64,000 nucleotides of DNA from Gamarada debralockiae (lineage: Eukaryota > Ascomycota > Leotiomycetes > Helotiales > Hyphodiscaceae). Below the pieces are notes generated by a model, which saw only the letters and a program-made list of their open reading frames with translations, did not search any database and was not told the DNA's origin. Location of the stretch: positions 1 to 64,000 of the forward strand of contig NXFV01001381.1 of the NCBI GenBank assembly GCA_002803225.1, read 5' to 3'. The position numbers and the translations under genes were made by a program. Below, one piece after another: positions 23,412 through 36,343 of this stretch; the first letter of the stretch is position 1; every line of letters begins with the position of its first letter.

Positions 23412-23842
23412 TCACGACATCTTTGTCTTCTGTCCCTTCTCTTCCGTTTCCTCCTCTGCCTCCCTCGCGAGGTCCTTCTCAAGCTCCTCACCCGCCTGCT
23501 TTGCTATCTGGAGAAATCGCTGCAACTGAGCGTTCTAAGACTCCTCATCTGCCATCTTCTGATACCGTTTAATAGCCTCATTTGAATGATACCTATCACA
23601 ACAGAGCAACCAGCATTATTTCATTCAGCAGGCTTTTGAGAACAATATTCACGTCTCATTGCCTTCAGCATTGATCGCGAAGATGTTGTGACATCCAGCA
23701 CGAATCAAGAGAGGGAGTTCGGCGTTGAGCAGGAGATCGTGGGCAGATGATATATTTCGTCGAACTCGTCTTTGTCGAAATGAGCTTGTGCGGCTTGGTA
23801 TCGGTTCTAGTAGAAGGACGCGATGTTGCTGAGTTCGGCCAT
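23412..23842 (-). pseudogene. broken small TPR-like/helical fungal protein
   Basis: It reads on the minus strand from ATG 23842 (MAELSNIASFY) to TGA at 23412, with one intron (GTGAAT...GATAG) whose splice restores EGNET-YHSNEAIKRYQKM. Three lesions break it: a TAG after SFY, a frameshift in the DEFDE region before AHDLLLNAELPLLIRAGCH, and a TAG in MADEES before NAQLQRFLQ. Both TAG codons fit CAG changed by one C-to-T step. The C-terminal part is an acidic/basic helix (AKQAGEELEKDLAREAEEE). It resembles small, widely distributed ascomycete proteins of unknown function. Assembly error could explain one lesion but not three. Confidence 0.65.
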
Positions 23843-24613
23843 GGTGGATTTGTTTGAGTGCTTTGGTTGGGTTGGGAGCTTGTGGGCTGTTTGATGTGTT
23901 TTTGAGGTTGTCTTGATGGCTGATTTGGGTTTGGTTTTGGGGCTTGAAAGTGATGTAAACTTCATCAAAGGTGAAAACCTGCTTTCGCTTCACATTTTCG
24001 AATTCTTTTGGCAGCGACCTGTTGGGTTGAGATTATTTGGATTTTTTTAAGGGGCCACTCATAGTGTACGCAAGCAGCAACTCATATAGTGAAGGAGCTT
24101 GATAATTCAAGTTCGTTTCTTGATTCAGCATACATATGATGTCTGGACTTCGAGTAAAACCTGGGTATTAGCATATAGACAATAGAAGGACTGTGATCAG
24201 TTTCTCATTCGGAATAGGAGTAGTCTGTATAGTATAATGGAATAGCGAGAATAAAACCTGAAAGCAGCAGGTATTCAAACGGTACTACTGAGCATGATGG
24301 CAGTTCAAAGCGAAGAGGGACTCAGCGCGATCCAATAAGTATAAAATAAGACATATTCGTGACCATATCACATGAAACGTCGGGCGACTTTGCTGCATTT
24401 TCAGGGTCTCCATCGCACCAGCAGTAGAATCTAAAGGCCACTGAGCTAAGGTTGCGCAGCCATCACAAGCAAATGAATTATACAGAAATCGAAGAATCTC
24501 TATTGCGATCTATCTTCTAATTCGTCAAATGGCAAAAAGAACCACATAATTAACTCCAGACCAACCCATCGATGACAACACAGCATTTTCTTTTTTTACC
24601 ACACCTCTCCAAT
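23843..24613. other. intergenic, AT-rich
   Basis: This is the 3' flank of elongation factor 3 and the upstream flank of the pseudogene. A tRNA-like stretch near 24220-24290 was examined and not accepted. No gene seen. Confidence 0.4.
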
Positions 24614-27600
24614 TTAATCATCCTCATCGGAAAAGACCTGTTATGGCAGTTAGTTATACTGGTTTGTTCAAGTAATCGTTGGCTGTGTGATAGGTGATGA
24701 CCGCCCCCTCGACAGAGTGGGTGCCCATCACCAAATCGATCACCGGCAACTAAAAATGGCAAACGTACCTCCTCTCCACGCTTGCGGCGGGCCATTCTCT
24801 CCTTTTTCTTCTTTCTTAACTCAGCCGAGGTCAATTTCTTAGCCTTTTTTGTCGAAACGATCTTGTTGCCCATGGCATCGAATTTCTGGCGGTTGTTAGA
24901 GTTGCACCGTGGACATGGGGCTTCGAATCCTACCTCTTCTTCGTCATCATCATCACCTTTCAGGCGTGGTCCAGAGCCTTGTCCTTGAACCCAGTTGTGT
25001 CCTAGAGTCGTGTTAGTAGTCAGGTCAACTGGAAAAGCGGTCAGGGAACTTGCCACTCGGAGTCATCTTTCCGTCCCTAATTCACTCGTTAGTAGGTTAA
25101 AAGTCAATGGATTAATGGGCAATAAGCTTACACAACAGACCAAACCTATTTCAAAAGTTAGCATCATGTATTAAATATTTTGTTGGGTTTGGGTGGGGTG
25201 AGGGGAATATTTGATAACACCAAAAATAAGTGAGAAATATTTTACTAACCTCCTCAGTTAAATTCTTCGTAAACTCAGCAGAGTGAGTAATGATGATAAC
25301 ACCACCCTCGAAAGACTTAAGAGCCTTCGACAAAGCACCAAGGGAATCACGGTCGAGATAGTTGGTAGGTTCGTCAAGAACGATCAAGTGGGGTCGTTGC
25401 CACGAGCAAGCAGCAAGGACGACCTTGACACGTTGACCACCAGAGAGACCAAGCATACGGGAGTGAGAGATCAACTCAGCGTCGAGACCGAAGTTGGCAC
25501 CGTGAGCCTCAATCTCTTTTCGGACCAAAGGTCGGAATTGACCACTGGCAAGAGCCTCCTTCTGATCAACTTCAGCAACCATCTTTTGATGGGAAGCCAA
25601 GATTTCGGTACGGGGGATCCAGGCGTTATCGGCAGTCATCATGGGAGTCCATCGCTCGTTCTTCTGGCCAACGTTCTCTCCGAGAGCGAACGAACACTCG
25701 TACTCGTAAGAGTTCTTGAACTTACGGCGGGAGTGGATGCCAATGACACGACGTTGGGAACCCTCGATCTTGTAGATCTTGTCCATGGCCTTTTCATCCT
25801 CGTCGGTGACGATCTTGTTGGCTCGGTCCATGGTCTCACGATCCTCACCAGTCTGGAAACGCCATTGAATGTATTCGGAAGGAGTCTTCTCCAAGTGGTG
25901 ATCAATGTGGGCGAAAGCGTGTTGCTTGATGTATGCAATACGGATGTTCTCGTGGGTGTAGACGTCACCAGAGGTTGGGATAAGTTCACCGGTCAAAACG
26001 TTGATGAGAGTGGACTTTCCGGCACCGTTGGGACCAATGACGGCAATGCGGGAACCGAGAGAGCATTGGAAAGAGATGTCGGAGATTTGGGGCTTGGGAG
26101 TTCCTGGATATTGGAAGCTCATCTTGGAGACACGAACAATGGCCTTAGCCTTGGTCTTGACACCCTCAAGGAAGCCGGGCTCAGGGAACTTGAACTCCAT
26201 CTCAGAAGCACCAAGCTCGTAGTAAGACTTCGCCTGTGGGTTCTTCTTGACGAATTCAGACAAGTTACCACGGTATCTCTTGAGCTTGAATCGCTCGTAG
26301 TGGATGATGTGCTGGCAAACGTTGTCAAGGAATCCACTGTCGTGGGAGACGATGATGGAGGTGCAAGGAGAGGCCTTGAGGTAATCCTCAAGCCACTTGA
26401 CATTCTTAACATCCAAGTGGTTGGTAGGCTCATCGAGAAGAAGGATATCCGGTGCCTCGAAGACAGCACGGGCAAGAGCCAACTTCATCTTCCATCCTCC
26501 GGAAAGAGCAGTAATTAAGTTGCTGGTCATGGCCTCAGTGAAACCGAATTCGGACAATTGCTTCTCGACATCAGCTTGGGAAGTCTTGACACCGACTTCA
26601 GCAAGCTTCTTCATAGTCCAGGCAATAGTGGTTTGCTCAGTATCTGCGGAATCGAGGTCGTGCTCAACGAAAACGGTCTTAACTTCGCTCTTCTTCGGGA
26701 AACCCTCGACTTGCTCGTTGTTGATGGCGCGCATTAGAGTTGACTTTCCGGAACCGTTGGGACCGCAAAGACCGTAACGCTGACCACGCTTGAGACGGAG
26801 ATGGGTCTGGTTAAGAAGAATCTTAGCACCGTAGGCCAAGTTGAATGTGCAGTTGCACAAGTCCTCTCCCTCTTCGTCATCGGCTTCGGCCTCGTCCTCG
26901 GCCACAGCACCTGGAGATGCGCGCTTTCGGAGAGCATCAATGACGGGTTGGGCATTTGACTCGCCAAGGATTGCAGCGAAGTATGGCTTGAGGTTTTGGG
27001 ACCAGATCATGGCATCGGCATCCTTTTCGTCGATAAGTTGACCGCAGATAGCAGAGGCGTATTCGAGAACGGGCTCAAACTTGGCGATTGCATCCTTGTG
27101 CTTAGATTCCAGGACTTGCTTCAAGATAGCGAGAACGGTTGAGGTGTCACCAGCGTGGGAGACCTCGGGAATCTTGCCATCCGCACCAACAGCACCGACA
27201 CGCTTAAGGGTATCAAGACCTTGCTTAGTCTTCTCACGAGCCTCGGGATCAGCCAAGTTCTCGTAGTTCGCGGTCAAACCGGGCATGAGCTTGGGCAAGA
27301 AAGCGGCAACGATGTTTGGATCCTCGACTAATTTGCACATATTGTCGACGATAACAGCAGACTTTCGCTTGATAGGAGTTTCACGGTTGCTGAGACCACG
27401 ATCAAGAAGAGGGACCATGATGGCGAGAGTTGGTTCGTGAACATCAGTGACGAAAGTTGTGGCACCAAGTAGATGAATGGTCTCTGGGACGTTCTCTGGC
27501 TTGGCGATACACTTGATGAGCTCAGGAATGAACTTCTCGATATCCTTGTTCACGATGAGACCGCAAACTTTCTCCATGGTGCCGTAAGCCTTCTTCTTGA

Positions 27601-28401
27601 CTTCTGGCTTCGTATCCCACATGGATTCGGAGACGACTGGGATGAGATCCGGCACACGGTATGCGAGTTGTGTGGGCGAAGACTCGACGAGGGCTTCGAT
27701 GCAGTCGAGAGCACATGCCTTCTCTTGCCATTTTTGTGCGGTAAGGATCGAGTTGATAATCGGGGGAAGGACGGCCTTGACGGCATTGGCGTTGACAGCC
27801 TTCACGATGGCGATAGAAGCGGACTTTGCGGCGGTCTGAACAGGGACTATCTTGTCACCGACGGCAGGGAGAGTGGAAGAGAGGAGGACAACCAAGTATG
27901 GCTCGACGGCGGCAGAGGTTTCGGAGTGCTCAGCAATGGCCTGGATGGCATTGAGAGCGCGTTCTCTAGCGTTCGCATCCTTCTTGTTGCCAAGTTGCTT
28001 CTTGAGGGCTTCGACGGTCCTGCAGTGAAAAATGTTAGTAGATGGTTCGGAGTGCAAATTTTTGGAGGTGAGAATGCGACCGTGGCCTCCGCCACCCAAC
28101 AAACATCTGAATGAAGTGAAATGAAGTCGATAGAGGGCGACGGCGACAGAGTCTGCTCTAGCTGCCCTCTCTCTTGTGATAATATGCAAATGAGGCTCTC
28201 GAAGACTTACTTTGTTGGCGCATCCTTGGTCTCGATGTCGCCGTTAATGAAGACAGCGAGGTTTTGGCTTGCCTCCTTGACCTGATCTGCCTCCTTTGCG
28301 ATGCTCAATTTCGCCATAAGTTCATCAAGAACCTTGACGGAACCCTTGTTCTCCTTTGAAGACATGCTGGCGGTAGATTTCGAATCTGTTACTGCGGGCA
28401 T
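24614..28401 (-). CDS. TEF3: translation elongation factor 3 (EF-3)
   Basis: Six exons: 28401-28211, 28019-25250, 25145-25132 (only 14 nt), 25076-25054, 25001-24769 and 24637-24614; all phases agree, 1084 aa. EF-3 is a fungal ribosome-bound ABC ATPase that helps release E-site tRNA. The N-terminal ~430 residues are HEAT repeats. ABC1 has [21 protein letters not shown] and [14 protein letters not shown]2 has [21 protein letters not shown] and [12 protein letters not shown], with the inserted domain between its Walker A and signature. The tail is lysine-rich ([19 protein letters not shown]) with an acidic end (SDEDD). The 14-nt exon supplies VWSVV between LTEE and DGKMTPSG. The next-to-last intron (25002-25053) fits a GC donor (GCAAGT). 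Strong codon bias creates a long antisense frame, which is a shadow. Confidence 0.95.
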
Positions 28402-30665
28402 GGTAGGAAGAGAAAGGAAGTGGGATCTCGAAAAGATTGTGGGCGATAAGAGTTTTTTCTAAGTGGGATGTGCTTAGTGTATCGGTAGCGGTGGACCGAT
28501 TTGGATTAAGGCGACGAACGTGCGTTTGTATTGACGCAGGATTTGTCGCGGCGTTGCTCTGTCTCTATATCTATGATGATGAGCAGAACACCAAGAAAGA
28601 GGAAGGGAAACAGAACTTTTATAGAAGAGAATGAGTGGAGATGGTAAGAGGAGAGAAGATGAATAAATTTTGGGAACGCGATGCATTTTATTCAATCCGG
28701 AGCTTTGCCTCAGTGTCGGAAGGAGTATTAAGCGAACCACGGCGAGTGAATTTTTGGTGCGAAACAAGCAGAATCCTGCACACCGCCTTTAACTTTGGAT
28801 GGAAATGGTTGGGATGCTGGTGGTGAATGGATGAAAGGGGCCAAACGGTGGCAATTTGATTAGCCGCATTGTCTTCGATACTCTTTCCATTTCCATGGCT
28901 TTAGGATGCGTATTTATTGTATTCTCAAAATTCGATTCTGTAGCGAATTCTTCCAGATTCTGCGATATCTAGTTGCTGAATTCATCCTTTCAACCCAGCC
29001 TTTGATCCCCGTCACAGCCCTGAGCCTAAAATAACAGAGATGCATGTTTGCTCCAGTAACCTCGTACAGGCACCAAAATCTGCTTCGCCACCGAGTAATG
29101 CTTTGGAAAATAGCAACTCAGCTTCAACCACCAATCGCTGTCTACGCCAGGCCTTGTCAGCTCTGGAACGGCATAGGTTACGCCCCAGGTTTGTACCCCA
29201 ACAAATGGAAATGGCGCAAGAAATACTCTCTCTGTACTTCGAAGGCTCGGGCATGCCGGATTAGGTTTGAAGACGCATCTTTGAGCCTGAGCTAGAATAT
29301 CTTGAGGGTCTTCAGAGCCACAGCAGCTGACCTCGAATCTTTTGCGTAATTGAACATCTCCAACCCGAGGAGCCTCCGTACCTTCCAGATGCCATATATA
29401 CCAAATCCAGAACATGAACAAAGGTCCAGGCAAAGTAAATTACTCCCTGCTCCAGCAAACCTCACCATTTTATGCCCCTCACTGCCCTAATTGATGCTTC
29501 AGACAGTGCCCATTCTATTCCCGGCAACCGCCAACGTTGTACAGCATCTCCGTACGGAGGTGCAGTCAGCTTACAGCCTCTCCTCAACTCACCGCTCCTC
29601 CTATCCATATCCCATAACCAAAATCTCATCACCACAAGGCAATTGAAAAAGTTCTCGAAAACTGATACCCCACCTACCCCACAAATTACGATAAGGATAT
29701 TGCGACGCCCGCGCTTGTCTCTTTGAAGCAAAAGCGGGTCGTGCTAATTTGCCTCTCGGTCAGGCCCTTTTTCACAAGCGTAGGTTCGGCATGACTGTTG
29801 TGTTGTCTGTTTTCTCCATGATATCTTAAGACTCTCCCATGTGTTCTTCTGGGGTGCATATGCATCCTATGGCTTGAGAGGAAATTAGGGCTTAGAAGTG
29901 TGAAACCCTAAGCAGGAGAAATTTCCCCGTCTTGGGAACAATGATTAAGGTGTTCGTCCACGCCAATGCCAGCCTTTTATGCTCCTAGATGGAGGTCCGA
30001 ATGGATGATTAGAAGCTAATTATGGACGAAATGTCTCCTTTCGTTCTAAACTTGAGTTCGAAGCGGATCTTTTCATCGTATGGAGTATAAGTGTTCTCCG
30101 GAAGTTGGAAGGGATGCGGGAGTCGTGCACGGCGCCTGCTCTATCCCAAGGATTGAGCTTCGATGCTAGAGCTAGAATTCTTCGAAATGACACGATGGGT
30201 GCATAAGGAGAAGAAGCGGCCACTTGCTTACTTCAAGGCCGGAAGCTGGACACAAAGAATGTCAGCTCGCCATTTTGCTGAGATCTAAGAGTACGAGTAC
30301 AATTAAAGCATGGAGGGCGCATCCAGAGTCGACTGCTTTCCCTTTCCCAAGCTGTGTACACTCGACACGGACATCCGTTCAAATCACGAGATAGGCGACT
30401 TCCCCATTCGGTGATTGCTGCGAGTCAGAGTATTTCCCATTCTTTCACTCATATTTCTTTTGTAAGTGGTGCACTTGTTTTGAGGGTTGAAATTGAGGTG
30501 TGGTCCTTGAGACGCGATTCAGAGTGGAACGCGTCGGCAAAGTGAAATTAGAGAAGAGCGAATCGTTCAACACAAATGAACTTAAATGAACTTCCCAGCA
30601 CAGTCTTCTTTTCAAGTACATGGACAACATCGACCTTCATCGCATATCCAAATCGTTGACCGAGA
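28402..30665. other. 2.3 kb intergenic
   Basis: This is the promoter/leader of EF-3 followed by sequence with only short overlapping frames. No domain, RNA gene or repeat is supported. Confidence 0.4.
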
Positions 30666-32708
30666 ATGAACAATCCAAACCAGTACCAGTTCGGCCATTC
30701 CTCGGGCAGCAATGGCACTCCACAATTTGGTTGGATGAACCATCTTCAATCTCACAATTGGACTCACGTCAATCGCCCACCTATTTTGAACAATCAGAGC
30801 AGCATCCACTCCAACAATGCCCATCCACCATATCTTCCGCATCCATGGACCGGTCATCAGCAACCACATCTGCCCAACTACCCCGTATCAATCAACACGC
30901 AATTGGGCTCCAACCCGGGGTATAATGGCCCTCCTGTACCTGCGTGGGGCAGCTATTTGCAGCCATATCTGCAGAATCATTCATCGACAATGAGCAATCC
31001 AATTCATCCTCAGAATTTCAACACCGGCAACAACGGCCCTCATCCGCCTGCGGCATGGACTAGTGGCCACTTCCAGACACCCTTAAATCATTCGATGACA
31101 ATGAACAACCCAACACAGCCCGCTATCGTCAACAATAGCCCTCTAAGCCATCCTCACCAACCGTCGAATCGTTCACAAATAATGGGCAATATAGCACAGC
31201 TCGTTCAACAATGGCCCTCCTCCACCTGTAAGCAATGGCCACCAACACGACAATCATTCACAAACAATGAACAATTCAACGCAGCTCAACCCCAGCAAAA
31301 AGGATGCTCCACCAGCTGTATGGACTTTCAACCAGCTTCGTAACTATTTCAATCCTCACTAGCGATGAACGATCCCAAGCAATCCGCGACCAGCTCTGAT
31401 AGCCACCCCTACCACTCCCGCATTCCAAATGTTCACTAAAAGTCAACAATCCAACCAAGCTCAGCAAGGACCCTCCTTTGAAGAAGAAGTCACATCTTCG
31501 GAAGAAGGTGCCAGAACCTCCGAAGCCTCGAACAGGAGGCCAAAAAGCATCCTATTTGTGAAAGAAACCCCTAACGCACCTTGCGCAAACTGCAGCGCCA
31601 CTACACACCAGCTCGACAGATGTTTGGGCCCGTTGATTGAGGGAATGCTTCCAGGATGTCCCCATCATAACACTACCAATCACAACATTGAGTATGTAGT
31701 TATTGGATTATTCTATCCTGCTCAAATAGTTGAGTCTAGTTGAGTGATTGCTAATTCTGCAATTTTTCGGTGACTGCTATGATCCATATGTGCAGTTAGA
31801 AGAAGGTAGGCTCCTTCGCGAGAGGCCCGCCGTGCCCTGTTTTCAATCGTTGATTTGCATTCAACGAATTGATCATGTACAGGGCTGACAAAAATCTATA
31901 GGGCTCTTTTGGTATATGGTTCAAGCACGCTCTAGCCGCCCTCCCCTATTATCAAGTAGAGACTGGCGAGCAATTCCTCACATCCTCAAATGGGATTTCC
32001 GCCCCTGGTCGGTTCCATTCGCCATGAATAACGCACACTTTTACATGTACTTGACTACGCTAACGACCATTTACCAAACCCTGTTCCTCTGGAAGATCCA
32101 GGATGGTTCAACGGTGTTCTGTGTCAAAATGGACAATTCATTTCACCAGTCACACAACAAATCCAGTTTCCTTGCATCAATGAGGAATTCTCAATTACGA
32201 CGACACACCACAAACCTCTGATCTACAGACCGCTGAGACTGCGATCGCTCATGTACCACCAAGCTTGCAGCAGATACCTACACTTATCAATAAGAGGATC
32301 GTGGAATATAACGATATATCGCCAATCTTTGGCCCAGAGAGCTTGCAATCTGGAGTGCAGGGAGCGGAGCAACAAACGTCCACTGACCCGAGTAAGACCA
32401 TTTGGGGAACTAGTGAGTAGCTTGGCTCTAATCTCTCACCTCTTGTGAGCAATTGCTAATTCGGAATATTTCAGTGATCCACCAACCTCCAGTCTCGTCA
32501 AGATTATCCTGCAGTCTAAACCTCAGCAAGAAAATATCCCCCAAAGCATCAGAAATTATCTGCCAGCGTTAATAAGAGAATCAGAGAAGACGACCACCTA
32601 TCAAAGGAAGCCTCAGGTCCCCCAGCAAAGCGCTTGCAGCTTCGACTTTCACAGAAGCCTGAAACATCAGCCAGCGTGCCCTCTAAGGTTCAGGGAATGT
32701 TGAATGGT
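30666..32708 (+). pseudogene. Asn/Pro-rich repeat + CCHC zinc-knuckle protein, frame-broken
   Basis: The frame opens at ATG 30666 with a repetitive Asn/Pro/His-rich region whose units carry NNGP.PPAAW and MNNP-type cores. At about 31190-31205 the same repeat continues in another frame (NNGPPPPVSNG, then DAPPAVWTFNQL). It is followed by TAG (31360) and TGA (31366). Downstream, FAKE-free coding resumes with a CX2CX4HX4C zinc knuckle (CANCSATTHQLDRC) and a second Cys/His pair (GCPHHNTTNH). After a GTATGT donor, the expected acceptor before DCYDP appears changed. Further coding-like text (RPPLLSSRDWRAIPHILKWD, then in other frames to about 32708) suggests three or more exons. Zinc knuckles bind nucleic acid in other families; function here is unknown. 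It could be a gene with unusual splicing, but the repeat running across frames argues for decay. Confidence 0.5.
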
Positions 32709-34337
32709 ACGTGCTTTTTGAGACAATCCATATAAAATTCCGTCCGAATCGTTGAGTTTTACTCAGAGATTCTACTTCGTGAAGATGTCAGTAGAGTTTA
32801 AGTCTCATGAGACGCGCTCGACTCTGATCTCTGTGCCTGGCTGACGATCTTACCCACGCTCTATGGGTGGAAATAAGCCCGAAATTAAGCTTGTTTGCTC
32901 CAAATACTTATTATGAGGTTTATTTCAAGAGTGTAGACGTTGAAGAGGGAGAATTGAGAGGTTTGTGTCGCTGTGAGATCTCATGCATGTGATATGTGGC
33001 TGGCTGGCCCGCTGAGGCTGTGCAACTTGGCAAATGAGATGCATCAACTGGATTAACAACAGACATGGTGCGGCTTTGAAGACCAGTATCGGGCCTTCCG
33101 TAGTAGCAGAATACAGTGAAGGAGAGGAGAATGACCGAGGTGCTGAAACCGTAGTGTGCTTAATCATAGAAGTGTAGTAGAAGCAAAAGAGTTCTTTGAA
33201 TCTACCAACGCGCAACAAAATGAGATACCTGACAACAGAAAGAGACCAAAATATTTAGCAAAGATCTTATGTGATATACCACATGAGCTAATAAATAGAT
33301 CGTCTCATCGGAGCTTCTCCTTCTATTCCAATGGTCACAGGACTTCACTCCACGTGATATAGAAAAGGAAACCATTTGAGATCGATAGGCGTGGTTAACA
33401 AACAAAACAGCAAGTTCTGCTTGTTTTCGACGCTCAACGCGAGCGGTTGTGGTTTCCTCTCTTGGCAATCTGACGTGAGTATAACTTTTCCTGCCGGACG
33501 ATCTCTCATCAAATCCTTTGAAAAACCCTCTCACTCGAGAAAGTTAGCCATTGATAATCGCCGGGTTGAACAGTGGTCGCCGTCCTTTGCTTTCAAAATC
33601 CCGTGATTGAGCGTGGCGTCGACTACTTGACTCGCATCGAGGCATGGGCTTGTCCTACTTTAGTCGACTTGGAAACAATCTGACTTTTTGTGTCTGTGCA
33701 CCTCTCGAAGATTCTATTACGAAAAAGGGAAACCAACCAATAGGCTATCACAGTTTACTAGATTTTACCTTAAAAGGTTTAAACAGCTCGTGGAAACACA
33801 GACGGAGAAGGTCAGATTATTACGAACCGGTAGCACCCCGAGCTCAAGATAGATGTTCTCGGTCTCAAATCAGATGAGTGGGATTTGGAACAAGGTCCAT
33901 GGTCGACGTCCGCATTTTACCCCGCCCGGCAAACAAATTAGTGCATTCGGCAACGGCTGTGGCAGCCACGCGATTACGCCAAATGGCAAATGCTGTTTCT
34001 GCTTTTAGAATGGAGCAGGAGATCATTGGTTCTGTACCTGTTCAAGACGGAACTCATGCGCGATACTTGTGTACGCGAGTACACCAAGCGGAATCCGCGC
34101 GCGACGTTGCAAGATGTCCCTGCTTGATTCGGGGTCCACAAGTCGGGGCTTATAACTCACGTAGGGAAGTTACACCATCTCACTAGAGTACAGCTGAGTG
34201 AGATAGTAAATGCGATCCTCGAGGCTGCCAATTTAACTATTTAGTCCTCGACCTTCGCTTTCCTTTCTCAACCTCAAATACTCTCTGTCCTGCTCAACAC
34301 TCTTCGACTCCACTCTGCACATATCACCCTGCCTGTC
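32709..34337. other. intergenic, promoter of GMC oxidoreductase
   Basis: Short frames only. At about 34127-34147 a CGGGG direct repeat (two copies, 9 bp apart) lies about 200 bp upstream of the oxidoreductase start. CGG-type direct repeats are typical of Zn2Cys6 binding sites, but the link is inference. Confidence 0.35.
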
Positions 34338-36343
34338 ATGACTCCTCATATTAGGCAAGAGCCTCAAGGCTCTCAATATGACTATATTGTTTGCGGGTAA
34401 GTTACAAATCCCAGCCTTAGAAATCGATTGTCTAACAAAAGGCACAGTGGAGGTACATCCGGTTCAGTTGTGGCAGCTCGTCTCGCTGAAGACCCGAACA
34501 ATTCTGTCCTGGTTATTGAAGCTGGACAACATAACTCGCTTCTAGAGAACACTATTATGGTTGGAGGCTGGTGAGCGAGATATGTTCTCGAAATTCTTAC
34601 AGCCGCTGATATCAGATCAGGTCTCAAAACTTCGACACGGAAGCCGACTGGAACATCACCACAGAACCTAGCCCTGGAGCCAATGGCCGCCAAGTGAAAG
34701 TCAGTAGAGGAAGGTTCCTTGGAGGATCAAGTGGAGTCAACGGAACGCTTTGCATTCGCGGTACCCCACAGGATTATGATGACTGGAATATGCCAGGATG
34801 GAGTGGTGAGGAGGTGTTCGCCTACATGAAGAAGGTAGGAGAACTGGATAAAACCTTTATGAGAGCTACAAATCTAACGAGGCAATCGCAGGCCGAGAAC
34901 TTCCACGGAAAGAAGTGGTTCAAAGAAGACACCAAAGCCCATGGCCATGAGGGTTTTCTCGATATCGAGCCCCATGACCCGGCCCCAATCACCAACATGA
35001 TTCTCGACTCCATGCAATCCCAAGGACTTGCACTTCAACCGGACATGTTCACCACTGGTGATAATCCGCACGGTTGTGGTCATGTCCCGAGAACGGTATA
35101 CAAAGGCGACAGGACAACGGCTGCAAACTATTTTGTCAACAAAGGACCAAATTTGGCAATCAAGACAGATACGATTGTTGACAAGGTCATTCTTGAGGGC
35201 CAAGGATCTGACTTGAGGGCAACAGCTGTACAAGTGATTGAGAAGGATGGATCCGTGAGAAAGATTGAGGCTAGGAAGGAGGTTATTGTGAGTGGTGGAG
35301 CATATTGCTCGCCTACAATACTCCTGCGATCTGGACTTGGACCCAAAGCTGAGCTTGCTTCCCATGGTATTGACTGCAAGGTTGATTTGCCAGGTGTTGG
35401 AAAGAATCTCATGGATCATTTGGTAAGTGAAAAGCGTCCCATATTTTCTTGGTGACACTTCAATTGATTTCTCAATCCAGATCGTCTTCATCTTCTACCT
35501 CACCACTAAGCCAAACGTCACCAATGACTACCTCCTCTACAAGCCTGACGCTCTAGGCGAAGCCTACCGCCAATGGAAAGAAGAAAAGCGCGGCCCACTC
35601 TCCACCTTCCCCTTCGGCGCCTTCGCCTTCGCCCGTCTCGACGAACGTCTCGCCAACGAGCCAGCCTGGAAAAATGCCCCCCGCAAAGAAGGTCGCGATC
35701 CAATGGGTCTCACCAAAGCGCAACCAAATATCGAATTCTTTAGCACAGAATGCTACGGCGGTCCCAAACAATACGCCGATTTTCCCGATGGCGAGAAAAC
35801 CCATGCTTTCTCATTGATTGCTGAACTGTTTGCGCCAAAGTCCAGAGGATCTGTGACGCTCAAATCTGCGGATCCGAAGGATAATCCGGTTGTGGACCAT
35901 AATTATTTGGCGGAGGAGTTGGATGTGGTGGTGCTGAGCGAGGCGTGTAAGTTTGCGAATGAGATTATTACGCAAGGGAAGGGGACGAAGGAGATTGTGG
36001 CGGGAAGTTGGCCGGAGAAGTTGACGCATCATAAGCATACTACCAGGGAGGAGTGGGTTCCGTTCGTGAAGGAGAATGCCACGACTTGTATGAATTCCCC
36101 TTCCCCAGCATCCGAACACCAATTAACGGATTTACAGGCTACCACCCAGCAGGAACTTGCAAGATGGGCACTTCTGATGATTCCATGGCAGTTCTTGATC
36201 AAGAGCTCCGTGTTCGAGGCGTGAAAGGCCTAAGAGTGGCAGATACAAGTGTGATGCCTCTTCTTAACCAAGGACATACTCAAATGCCTGCTTATGCAAT
36301 CGGCGAGAAGGCTGCGGATCTCATTAAAGGAGCATTCTTGTAG
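34338..36343 (+). CDS. GMC oxidoreductase (FAD-dependent)
   Basis: Five exons: 34338-34396, 34448-34570, 34621-35422, 35481-36087 and 36138-36343; all phases agree, 598 aa. The N-terminal FAD-binding fold reads [22 protein letters not shown] with the second acidic anchor VLVIEAG. GMC signature 1 follows ([14 protein letters not shown]). Signature 2 is [16 protein letters not shown]. The C-terminal catalytic His sits in [10 protein letters not shown], and [19 protein letters not shown] closes the domain with a second His. No signal peptide, so it is probably intracellular. The family includes glucose/alcohol/choline-type oxidases and dehydrogenases; the substrate cannot be told. It lies just upstream of a Zn2Cys6 regulator, a sugar transporter and glycosidases, so a carbohydrate-derived substrate is plausible. 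Confidence 0.92.

Noticed and set aside
24210..24295. tRNA-like stretch with a B-box-like sequence
   Set aside because: Arms do not fold into a convincing cloverleaf and the B box departs from consensus.
24550..25056. A separate small CxxC protein gene on the minus strand
   Set aside because: These are the last exons of elongation factor 3; a 14-nt exon joins them to the main exon in frame.
25283..26518. A 411-codon plus-strand frame
   Set aside because: It is antisense to EF-3 and comes from its strong codon bias; no domain or splice support.
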